Source: Treponema sp.
GTDB taxonomy: Bacteria > Spirochaetota > Spirochaetia > Treponematales > Treponemataceae
Reading direction: 5' to 3'
DNA: 64,000 bases
Assembly (NCBI GenBank): GCA_002749205.1
Contig: PDOP01000032.1
Span: 1 to 64,000 of the forward strand
Position numbers and translations under genes: made by a program. Positions 19,023 to 26,773 of the stretch are shown piece by piece. The notes below the pieces were generated by a model. The model saw only the letters and a list, made by a program, of their open reading frames with translations. It was not told the origin of the DNA and ran no database searches. The stretch's first letter is position 1; the number at the start of each line of letters is the position of its first letter.

Positions 19023-20099
19023 ATGGAAAATAAATCATATTTATATGTACCACTTTCAAAAAGAAATGATTTGAATTCTTTTGTAAGGCATATAAAATCT
19101 GTAATTGGGCTTTTAGAAGACGGGTCTAAAAAAAATATTGCAGACAGTTTGAATGAGATGTTGGGAGACCAAGAAATTGCCCCTGATCAAGTTTTACCTA
19201 TTATGTCTGTTACGCTTTTAGAAAAATGGAAATACAGTGTTGCATCGGTAAATCTTGAAGATGTGTGTAATGATGCTGAAAAACTGGTAAGCACTGTTGC
19301 AAAATGGAAGGGGGTTGATATAGTTCTTGGCTATCAACATCCTGATCTTGGGTTTTTGGCATTTAATCCAAAAAATCCGGCAAATAAAGGAGTTCTGGAA
19401 GGGCTTAAAAAGAATGAGCTTTTGCATATATATGTGGGAAAGGGCAGTAAAGACGAAATTGATGAAAAATTAGCATCTGAAGTAATCGATGCGATGAAAA
19501 AATTGATATATAATAAAAAAGTAACTGTTTCATCAAAAGTAACATCAGGCTCATTTACATTTGTTGAAAAGAAAGCTCCAACACCTAAACGAACTCGAAC
19601 GACAGCTCCAAGAGCTAAAAAGACAGTCGGCGGAAGGAAGGCAAAGACTCCTGCAAGAAGTGCTGTGTCAACAACACAGACTACATCAAGCGGATATACA
19701 AATTCTTCGTACGAAGTGCCTGAGCATTTAAGACAAGCTCAGTCTCAGTCTACAGCACCAATTGGAAGAAAGAATATGTCGAATCTTATTTCGGTTGTTG
19801 TTTCAAATGAGCTTTTTCATAACGGTAATGTTGAAGCATGGAAACGAATTATACGAAGCTATAATGCAAGGTATCCAAATGCAGAAGTTATTGTATATTA
19901 TGACGGTGAAAGAATAGTGGACATTAACACATTGTTTAAGTGGGGAAAAGTAAAACATGGAAGTACAATTCAGTTTGCTGTTGCCGCTGATGAAATTAGA
20001 GATTTATCGAAACTGAGAAAATATTTTTCTCAAGGTGCAAGTCCAAGATTTGAAGACTTTTTGCATGGTTCACCCGATACGGTTTTGAACTTATTTTAA
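19023..20099 (+). CDS. Unknown basic protein between cfpA and ppdK, Tp0747-like by position
   Basis: A 358-residue cytoplasmic protein. I start at ATG 19023, which follows GGAGG by 5 bases; an in-frame TTG at 19011 lies within the ribosome site. An N-terminal domain (about 1-180) is joined by a Lys/Arg/Thr/Pro-rich linker (about 185-245, with RTRTTAPRAKK and GGRKAKTP) to a C-terminal domain (about 250-358) that ends in SPDTVLNLF. That ending resembles the GMMDTVLNLG motif of PPDK, which is missing from the next protein. The ppdK-like gene starts 11 bases later. Function unknown; the context suggests a link to the filament. Confidence 0.7.
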   Translation: MENKSYLYVPLSKRNDLNSFVRHIKSVIGLLEDGSKKNIADSLNEMLGDQEIAPDQVLPIMSVTLLEKWKYSVASVNLEDVCNDAEKLVSTVAKWKGVDIVLGYQHPDLGFLAFNPKNPANKGVLEGLKKNELLHIYVGKGSKDEIDEKLASEVIDAMKKLIYNKKVTVSSKVTSGSFTFVEKKAPTPKRTRTTAPRAKKTVGGRKAKTPARSAVSTTQTTSSGYTNSSYEVPEHLRQAQSQSTAPIGRKNMSNLISVVVSNELFHNGNVEAWKRIIRSYNARYPNAEVIVYYDGERIVDINTLFKWGKVKHGSTIQFAVAADEIRDLSKLRKYFSQGASPRFEDFLHGSPDTVLNLF

Positions 20100-20109
20100 G
20101 GAGTAAATT

Positions 20110-22854
20110 ATGGTATTATCGAAAACTATACATTATTTTAGCAGTAAACAGGCAATAAACAAAAAGGTTGAAAGGAATCTTCTTGGAATTAGGGGAAGAC
20201 AAGCGAATGAATTGGCTGAATTGGCTTTGCCCATACTTCCCGGTGTTATAATTGATTCAAGTGTATGTCAACATCTTGAAGGACAAAAAGTCTTTCCCGT
20301 TTTAAAGTCGCATTTGGGAAAACTGGGTGCTGCAGTAAAAAAAGAATTCGGGTCTGAAGAAAATCCGCTTATCTTAAAAATTGTTATTTCTCCAAATCTT
20401 GTGATTGCTAATTATCCTACACTTCATAACTTTGGTCTTACAAAGTCTACAATGAAAGGGTTTGAAAGCAAGGTTGGAAAGAATTTTGCGGCTCATGAAG
20501 TTTTGTTTTTGCTAAAGGGCGTTTTTCTTCTGTTTGCTAAAACTGCGGAAGCTGAAGGTGATGCAAAAAAAATTAAAGAAACAGAAAAACTGATTGCTGA
20601 AATAAAAAAGATGATGGAACAACCTAAGCAAAAACTTGATGGTATTGCTATTATGGATAAATATGCCGAATACTTGCCCGAAGGTTTTTTTGAAGATGCT
20701 GAAACTCAACTTGAAGCTTCTATTCAAATTGTAGGTAACCTTCTTTTGAAAGAAGAAGATAACGAAGATGATGTGGCTATTTTAATTCAACCAATGGCTT
20801 ACGGAAATTACGGAAAAGATTCTTATTCAGGATTTTTCCACAGTAGGAATATTGTAACAGGCGAAAAGAAATTGCAAGGTTCATTTTTTGCAGAAAAGTT
20901 TGATGATTATAATGCAAAAGGAAAGGACATCAATGCGATTGTTCCTCGCTATTTAAAAGAATTGCAGAATATTGCATGGAAACTTGAAGACCACAGTAAA
21001 GAAATACGCCGTATTCGCTTTACTATCGAATCCGGCAAATTATGGTTGATTGAGCAAAAATCAGTAGAAGCAAAGAGTACTATTTCGTTGGTACATCTTT
21101 TATTGGATTTGTATAATAGAGGAATAGTTGAAGCTGAATATGTTGTAAAAACAGTAAAACCCGGTCAGCTTAATGAAATTTTGCATCCTGTTATTGATAC
21201 TTCAAGTGTAAAAAATCTTAAAGCATCTGTTGGCGGAATTGCCGGTGCTCCCGGTGCTGCTGTAGGTAGGGTGTATTTTACTGCTGACTCCTTAATTGAT
21301 GCTCAGAAACAGGCACAGATGAATGGTGAAGATACAAGATGTATTTTATGTATGCCTGCAACTTATGCAGGAGATGTAAAGGCTATAGAGGTGTCTACAG
21401 GTGTTCTCTCAAATGAAGGTGGATATTCCGCACATGCTTCTGTTGTCGCAAGACAGTATGGAAAAATATCTCTTGTACGACCGGATATGAAAATAATGAA
21501 AAACAAAGCCATAGTCGGTGGTGTTACAATTAATGAAGGAGACTTGGTAAGCCTTAATGTTCCTTATTACGGGGATCCTTCACTTTATTTTGGAGAGGCA
21601 AAATTGATTGAGCCTAATCCAAAAACATCGGGACTTTTGGACTTTATTGCTCTTACAAGAGGTTTTGTGGATAATTTCCATGTTAGAGCTAATGCTGACA
21701 GTCCTCGTGATTCGCAGCTTGCAGTTGACTTCGGCGCAGAGGGTATCGGTCTTTGTAGAACAGAGCATATGTTCTTTAAAGAAGACAGAATCAATCTTTT
21801 TAGAGAGATGATTTTAAGCGATACTTTTGAAGAAAGAAAAAAGGTATTGGATAAGCTTTATTCAATTCAGAAGAAAGACTTCTACGGTATTTTCAAGGCT
21901 ATGGCAGACAAAGAAGTTACCATTCGTCTTTTAGATGCTCCTTTACATGAATTTTTGCCGCATAATGATACGGAAATGACAGAGTTTTTAAGTCATATTA
22001 AAAAAGCAAAGAAAACTCCTCCTAAAAAAGCTGATATTCAGGCAAAAATTGCATTGCTTTCTGAAATGAATCCAATGCTTGGACATAGAGGTTGCCGTAT
22101 AGCTATTTCTTATCCTGAAATATATGCTATGCAGATTAAAGCAATTTTTGATGCCGCATATAAATTAAAGTCAGAAAAAGTGAATGTACGCCCTGAAATT
22201 ATGATACCGCTTGTAATGAGCTTCCGTGAATTGAAACAAATTGTTTACGGTAAAAAAATTGAAGGACACGCTTATCAAGGTTTGGTTTCAATTGAAGAAG
22301 AGCTTAGAAAGAAGCTTAAAGCACAAAAAATTGACTATAAAGTTGGAACAATGATTGAGTTGCCTGCCGCCGCTTTAAGTGCTGATGAAATTGCATTATA
22401 TGCACAGTTCTTTTCGTTTGGCACGAACGACTTGACGCAAACAACATTGGGTCTTTCTAGAGATGACTTTAACAGCTTTATGCCGGACTATACGATGTAC
22501 GACTTGGTAGACGGAAATCCGTTTGCAATTTTGGACACAAGAGTTCGAGAGCTTATTCAAACTGCAATTCAGAGAGGTAAGTTGGTTCGTCCTGACCTTT
22601 CTTGCGGTTTATGCGGTGAGCACGGGGCTAGACCCGAAAATGTACGCTTCTGTATGCAGGCAGGGCTTGATTATGTTTCTTGCTCGTCTTATTCCGTTCC
22701 GATTGCATTGCTTGCTATTGCACAGGCGGAAATTGAAAATGCAGAAAAAGAGGGCAGAAAAATAACTCCAAAATTGCCTAAAAAGAAAGCAGGAAAAACA
22801 ACTGCAAAAAAAACTGCCACGAAGGCAACCCGTAAGCGCGAAAGTAAAAAATAA
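20110..22854 (+). CDS. ppdK: PPDK-like protein with degenerate ATP-binding domain
   Basis: A 914-residue relative of pyruvate, phosphate dikinase. The phosphohistidine and PEP/pyruvate domains look intact: GGYSAHASVVARQYG with the catalytic His (about 440-452), GLCRTEHMFF, RLLDAPLHEF, FGTNDLTQ and CGLCGEHG with the catalytic Cys. The N-terminal nucleotide domain is not intact. NLLGGKG has become NLLGIRG, the RSGARxSMPGMMDT segment is replaced, and the metal pair in QDxEFTIE reads RRIRFTIE. ATP use is therefore doubtful, although T. pallidum's homologue is annotated ppdK. The C-terminal 35 residues are a Lys/Thr/Arg tail absent from ordinary PPDK. Confidence 0.85.
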   Translation: MVLSKTIHYFSSKQAINKKVERNLLGIRGRQANELAELALPILPGVIIDSSVCQHLEGQKVFPVLKSHLGKLGAAVKKEFGSEENPLILKIVISPNLVIANYPTLHNFGLTKSTMKGFESKVGKNFAAHEVLFLLKGVFLLFAKTAEAEGDAKKIKETEKLIAEIKKMMEQPKQKLDGIAIMDKYAEYLPEGFFEDAETQLEASIQIVGNLLLKEEDNEDDVAILIQPMAYGNYGKDSYSGFFHSRNIVTGEKKLQGSFFAEKFDDYNAKGKDINAIVPRYLKELQNIAWKLEDHSKEIRRIRFTIESGKLWLIEQKSVEAKSTISLVHLLLDLYNRGIVEAEYVVKTVKPGQLNEILHPVIDTSSVKNLKASVGGIAGAPGAAVGRVYFTADSLIDAQKQAQMNGEDTRCILCMPATYAGDVKAIEVSTGVLSNEGGYSAHASVVARQYGKISLVRPDMKIMKNKAIVGGVTINEGDLVSLNVPYYGDPSLYFGEAKLIEPNPKTSGLLDFIALTRGFVDNFHVRANADSPRDSQLAVDFGAEGIGLCRTEHMFFKEDRINLFREMILSDTFEERKKVLDKLYSIQKKDFYGIFKAMADKEVTIRLLDAPLHEFLPHNDTEMTEFLSHIKKAKKTPPKKADIQAKIALLSEMNPMLGHRGCRIAISYPEIYAMQIKAIFDAAYKLKSEKVNVRPEIMIPLVMSFRELKQIVYGKKIEGHAYQGLVSIEEELRKKLKAQKIDYKVGTMIELPAAALSADEIALYAQFFSFGTNDLTQTTLGLSRDDFNSFMPDYTMYDLVDGNPFAILDTRVRELIQTAIQRGKLVRPDLSCGLCGEHGARPENVRFCMQAGLDYVSCSSYSVPIALLAIAQAEIENAEKEGRKITPKLPKKKAGKTTAKKTATKATRKRESKK

Positions 22855-22862
22855 TTACTGAC

Positions 22863-22887
22863 AGTCCCCGTATGGGGGCTTGTTTTT
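22863..22887 (+). terminator. Terminator after the ppdK-like gene
   Basis: AGTCCCC/GGGGGCT stem with a GTAT loop, followed by TGTTTTT. It starts 9 bases after the stop codon. Confidence 0.85.
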
Positions 22888-22899
22888 GTATTGGAATTT

Positions 22900-22967
22900 G
22901 GCTAAAGTATTGTATATTGAAGAAAAGGAAATTTTAAAACAGTTTTCTTAAATAAAATACTTTAGCC
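22900..22967. repeat. Inverted repeat, cruciform-like
   Basis: Perfect 12-bp arms GGCTAAAGTATT (22900-22911) and AATACTTTAGCC (22956-22967) enclose a second pair AAGAAAA/TTTTCTT (22920-22926 with 22943-22949). The remaining spacer to G3 (22968-23163) holds possible degraded pieces of family G (TTTTTTGAAGTAAGAAGGG near 23018 and GGGGGTAG near 23050), but nothing I can define. Confidence 0.55.
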
Positions 22968-23163
22968 TAGCTTGACCGGTTATTTAATTTTTTGTTTTTT
23001 CTCTTTAAACTTGCAGCTTTTTTGAAGTAAGAAGGGTGGAATAAAGTCGGGGGTAGAGATTGCTGTCTAAATCAGGTTAGCCGAGTTTTTATTCTGCTCT
23101 ACATTCTGCTTTAAATAAATCTTAGTGTAGCTTTGAGGTTTATGTATCGTTATCTTTTAGTTT

Positions 23164-23296
23164 GGGGGGTAGCGGAGGATTTTGCCGATTTTATATTTTA
23201 GCAGAATTGCAAGTTTAAAGCGATAGCTTAAAACTTGCAAAAAAATGAATATAAGAAAAATCGGCAAAAGCCGGAGCGAGGGGGATACACCCCCGC
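23164..23296 (+). repeat. Family G element, copy G3
   Basis: GGGGGGTAGCG at 23164-23174 and GCGAGGGGGATACACCCCC at the right end. The core is closed by TTTTGCCGATTTT/AAAAATCGGCAAAA and contains the inner arms GCAAGTTT and AAACTTGC around an AGCGATAGCT loop region, related to G4 and G5. Here the hairpin end points towards the start of rluA, about 90 bp away, so transcription from ppdK enters the element from the GGGGGGTAGCG end. Confidence 0.8.
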
Positions 23297-23386
23297 ATTA
23301 TAAAATTATTTAAATATGTGTAAAATCGCTGGATTTTTTATGTTGAATGATGTATACTCTTTTTAAGTGAGGGTTGTGAGGATTTT

Positions 23387-24154
23387 ATGAGTGATGTTTT
23401 TGTTTATGCTGATGTTCCTAAAATTATAAGTGAGACAGCGGATTATGCTGTTTTATATAAGCCAAGGGGTATGCCGACTGCTCCGTTGAACTGGGGCGAA
23501 GAAGGGACGCTTTTGGCGTGGTTTTTAAAGCAAAGGCCTGAAGCCGCCGATGTTATAGGAAAGAAAGATGTTGAGGCAGGATTAATTCATCGCTTGGATA
23601 CTGCGACAACTGGGTTGGTTTTAATTTCGAAAAATCAGAAAATTTATGATGCTTTTCAGATAGCGCAAGGTCGTAATTTTGTAAAGAAGACTTATACTGC
23701 GATTTGTAATTCAAGTTTGCAGGCTCTTTCTGAGCCTGTTGATTTACCGCATACAATCACCAGTCAGTTCAGACCGTTTGGGCGGGGCGGTAAAATGGTT
23801 TTGCCTGTATTTTACGGTATGCGGCATTTTTCTGTTTCCAATAAAATGTATTCTACAACAATTACTAATATTTCTGAAGCAAATGATTTGGTGTTTATTA
23901 CTTGTACTTTAACGCAAGGGTATAGGCATCAGGTTAGGGCACATTTAAGGAATTTCGGGTGCCCGATATACGGTGATGCTTTGTATAATGATATGTTTCA
24001 GCCTGAAATAAATGATGAAGATATAAAAAAGCATGATTATCCGCTTCAGCTTTTTGCAACGGGGCTTTCTTTTCCCGAGTCTTTGACTTGTGGGTCTGAA
24101 TCATTTAATTATGTTTCTTTTTCTTTACCTGCACCCGAACATCCGGTTTTGTAG
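23387..24154 (+). CDS. RluA-family RNA pseudouridine synthase
   Basis: A 255-residue enzyme that isomerises uridine to pseudouridine in rRNA or tRNA. The family motif HRLDTATTGLVL, with the catalytic Asp, lies at about 68-79, and the downstream KKTYTAI and GYRHQVRAHL motifs are present. No S4 domain precedes the catalytic domain. The ribosome site GTGAGGA is 5-6 bases before the ATG, and a -10 TATACT lies at 23353-23358. The exact RNA target (RluA, RluC or RluD type) is not clear. It converges with the CPBP gene, with only 2 bases between stops. Confidence 0.88.
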   Translation: MSDVFVYADVPKIISETADYAVLYKPRGMPTAPLNWGEEGTLLAWFLKQRPEAADVIGKKDVEAGLIHRLDTATTGLVLISKNQKIYDAFQIAQGRNFVKKTYTAICNSSLQALSEPVDLPHTITSQFRPFGRGGKMVLPVFYGMRHFSVSNKMYSTTITNISEANDLVFITCTLTQGYRHQVRAHLRNFGCPIYGDALYNDMFQPEINDEDIKKHDYPLQLFATGLSFPESLTCGSESFNYVSFSLPAPEHPVL

Positions 24155-24156
24155 GT

Positions 24157-24621
24157 TTAGTTTTTATAAAAAAGCAGGCAGTATACTGCGATGTTATGTA
24201 TAAAGTGAATTAATGTTACACAGGTTATGCCTGTTAAGTGGCTTTTTATTTTGCGGAAAATTAAGCGAAAAATTATGCCTGCAAGGATAGCGTATAATAT
24301 GCTTAATAAACCTAAGTGTCTGTGTGCAATGCCGAATAGAATTACAGGGATTATTTCTGCCGTCAATTTTGTTGTAATGTTGGATGATTGTCGAATATTA
24401 AAAAACAATGTCAATCTTGAAGGCAGATACCATCTGTACAGAATTTCTTCATAGAGGGCAAGGATTAAAATCCAAATGCCGAACAAAATCCATTTTTCGC
24501 TTGTTTGGGGTTTTTTCGGTAGAGTAAATTCACCTGTGTAAAAAACAGGGGGGAGTATGAATATTACTGTTACGGCGATGAATATGAATATTTCTTTTTT
24601 CAAAATATTATTTTTTTTCAT
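24157..24621 (-). CDS. CPBP-family intramembrane protease
   Basis: A 154-residue membrane protein with about four helices. The CPBP (CAAX protease / bacteriocin-processing) motifs are visible: YEEILYRWYL with the Glu-Glu pair and Arg (about 58-67), a second His-containing segment FGIAHRHLG (about 97-105), and HFIHN (about 139-143). The family is known as glutamic intramembrane proteases. It is shorter than many members (200-300 aa), so only the core is present. No Shine-Dalgarno is evident and TATACT lies 4 bases before the ATG. The substrate is unknown. Confidence 0.75.
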   Translation of the reverse strand: MKKNNILKKEIFIFIAVTVIFILPPVFYTGEFTLPKKPQTSEKWILFGIWILILALYEEILYRWYLPSRLTLFFNIRQSSNITTKLTAEIIPVILFGIAHRHLGLLSILYAILAGIIFRLIFRKIKSHLTGITCVTLIHFIHNIAVYCLLFYKN

Positions 24622-24675
24622 AGTCAGTATATAATACAGGAATTTACGGATTGTGTATACGGTCAGTTAAATTTA

Positions 24676-24712
24676 GATGCTTGCAAAAGTAGGTTATTGT
24701 TGTAATTTCCTC
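24676..24712 (+). mobile_element. Internally deleted remnant of the 119-bp MITE
   Basis: GATGCTTGCAAAAGTAGGTT joined to TTGTAATTTCCTC: the two ends of the MITE without its middle (37 bp). It lies just upstream of the methyltransferase promoter. Confidence 0.6.
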
Positions 24713-24719
24713 AATTGTA

Positions 24720-24747
24720 TTGACTTTTTATTTTAAAAATGTATACT
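24720..24747 (+). promoter_or_regulatory. Promoter of the methyltransferase gene
   Basis: -35 TTGACT (24720-24725), 16-bp spacer, -10 TATACT (24742-24747). The ribosome site AAGGAGGT at 24775-24782 is the strongest in the window. Confidence 0.75.
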
Positions 24748-24792
24748 ACATCTTACAAATATTTGATTATTTACAAGGAGGTAATCATTATT

Positions 24793-25581
24793 ATGAAAGC
24801 GAATTATGGAAACTGGATGCCTAAGGGGATGTTGAAATCAATGATATTAACATCAATTATTATTTTTTTAGTAGGTATTATTGAATTGTTTATGCATATA
24901 TTAAGGGTAGAATATAATTTAATATTTATACCAATAATATTATTGCTAATTTCTTTAATAATATTTTGGACATATTTAAAATTTAAATCCATGTATAAAG
25001 CTTTTGATTTGAACAATGAAGGGTCTTTAGCGTGGCGTATTATTCATTTTGTAAGCGATAATGTTAAAGTTAAAGATAGAGGAAGCATTTTAGATGTGGG
25101 TTGTGGAAGTGGGGCATTAGCTATTGACTGTGCAAAAAAGCATCCTAATGCAAAAATTACAGGGCTTGATAAATGGGGCGGCTCATATAAAAGTTTTACT
25201 AAAGAAGTATGTGAAGCAAATGCAAGAGTTGAAAATGTATTGAACATAGATTTTATACAAGGCTCGGCAGTTAAGTTGCCATTTGAAGATGAAACTTTTG
25301 ATGCAGTTACTTCAAATTTTGTATATCATAATATTCCCGGAAACCGACAAAATTACATACTTGAAACACTGAGAGTTCTTAAAAAAGGCGGTTACTTTGC
25401 AATACATGATATTTTTGTTAAAATGAAATATGGAAATTTGGATACGCTTTTGGAAAAAATAAAGGCTCTTGGTTTTGAAAAGGTGGAATTTATTGATACA
25501 TGTACGGGAACTCCAATCAGTCAAATAGAGGCAAAACAAAACTTTCTAAGCGGGAGTAAATTATTGACAGGAATTAAATAG
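24793..25581 (+). CDS. Membrane-anchored class I SAM-dependent methyltransferase
   Basis: A 262-residue protein. I choose ATG 24793 because AAGGAGGT stands ten bases upstream; an earlier in-frame ATG at 24739 overlaps the promoter -10. Two N-terminal membrane helices (about 15-38 and 45-65) precede a Rossmann methyltransferase domain. Its SAM-binding motif DVGCGSGALAIDCAK lies at about 100-114 and the acidic LDKWGG at about 125. A post-motif FDAVTSNFVYHNI follows. The substrate is unknown. Its perfect ribosome site and isolated position differ from its neighbours and would fit recent acquisition, but this is inference. Confidence 0.82.
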   Translation: MKANYGNWMPKGMLKSMILTSIIIFLVGIIELFMHILRVEYNLIFIPIILLLISLIIFWTYLKFKSMYKAFDLNNEGSLAWRIIHFVSDNVKVKDRGSILDVGCGSGALAIDCAKKHPNAKITGLDKWGGSYKSFTKEVCEANARVENVLNIDFIQGSAVKLPFEDETFDAVTSNFVYHNIPGNRQNYILETLRVLKKGGYFAIHDIFVKMKYGNLDTLLEKIKALGFEKVEFIDTCTGTPISQIEAKQNFLSGSKLLTGIK

Positions 25582-25587
25582 GTAGCT

Positions 25588-26769
25588 CTATTGTTTGTTT
25601 TCGGGTTTAATTAAGCGCGCTCGTTTTAAAATCGTTTTTCCGGCTTTTTTTGAAAGATTGAACATTGTTTCTTCCATTAGACGTTTTTTTTCGGATTGCT
25701 TGTCGACAAATAATTCGTTTTGTTGGGATTTAGTGTCGTCTTTAACATTGAGTACGGAAATTCCTATAAGACGAACGGGCTTTTTTGCAGAGTTTTTTTG
25801 ATGAAATATTTTTTTTGCCCGTTTATATAAATCAAAAGTGTCGTTTATCATATCGCCTGTTTCTTGTGCCGATACGGTTTTAAAATCAGAATAGCGAATT
25901 TTTACCGACACCGTTTTCGCTTTTAGCTTTTCGTCAACAATTCGATAAATAAGCTCAGATGCCATTTCAAACAATATGTCATTTATTTGTTCTGTTTCAA
26001 AAATATCATAAGAGAATGTCCTTTCGGTACTTATTGAGTGGCTATGTTTGGTTTCGTTAAAAACTTTTTCGGTGTTTCCGTTGATGATGTTGTATAAAAA
26101 TAGGCCTGCGGCATTTCCGATTATAGTTTGTAAAAGTGAGAGGTCGACTTTTAAGATTTGATCAATTTTATAAAGTCCTGCGTTTTCTAATTTTTGTATT
26201 GTTTTTTTTCCGATGCCCCATATTTCTTTTAACGCCAGTTGTTGTATGAATTTTTTTTGGATTTCAGGATTTATAATCAATAATCCGTCAGGTTTGGATT
26301 TATCCGAGGCAATTTTTGCAATGTATTTTGTAGATGCAACTCCAACCGAAATGGTAAGCCCTGTTTTTTCATAAACTTCTGCTTTTAAGTTTTTTGCAAT
26401 TTTTTCAGGTTCGCCCATAAGTTTGTGCATGCCGCTCATATTCAAAAAAGCTTCGTCAATTGAAAGTTGTTGAAACTCCGGCGTGTAAGATTTTAAAATG
26501 CGCATTACTTCAATTGATTTTTCGTGATACCTTTTCATTCTTCCCGCAAGGAATATACCGTTAGGGCATAAACTTCTGGCCGTTCTGATTGGCATTGCAG
26601 AATGTACACCGTATTTTCTTGCTTCATAAGAGCATGTAGAAACAACACCTCTTCTGCTTATGCCTCCTACAATAACAGGCTTGCCCTTGTATTCGGGATT
26701 ATCCAATTGTTCAACTGAAGAATAAAAAGCGTCAAGGTCAACATGAAAAAACAGATTTGAGGTAGACAT
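25588..26769 (-). CDS. dinB: DNA polymerase IV
   Basis: A Y-family translesion polymerase, 393 residues, close to the usual 350-400. Metal-binding motifs are HVDLDAFYSSVEQ at about 9-21 and LSIDEAFLNM at about 102-111, with YSYEARKYGV-like SYEARKYGVHSAMP near 48-61. A helix-hairpin-helix region (WGIGKKTIQKLENAGL, about 188-203) and a little-finger domain follow. It is the last gene of the purC operon, five bases after the membrane-protein gene. No SOS box was recognised next to it, since it lacks its own promoter region. Confidence 0.95.
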   Translation of the reverse strand: MSTSNLFFHVDLDAFYSSVEQLDNPEYKGKPVIVGGISRRGVVSTCSYEARKYGVHSAMPIRTARSLCPNGIFLAGRMKRYHEKSIEVMRILKSYTPEFQQLSIDEAFLNMSGMHKLMGEPEKIAKNLKAEVYEKTGLTISVGVASTKYIAKIASDKSKPDGLLIINPEIQKKFIQQLALKEIWGIGKKTIQKLENAGLYKIDQILKVDLSLLQTIIGNAAGLFLYNIINGNTEKVFNETKHSHSISTERTFSYDIFETEQINDILFEMASELIYRIVDEKLKAKTVSVKIRYSDFKTVSAQETGDMINDTFDLYKRAKKIFHQKNSAKKPVRLIGISVLNVKDDTKSQQNELFVDKQSEKKRLMEETMFNLSKKAGKTILKRARLIKPENKQ

Positions 26770-26773
26770 ATTA

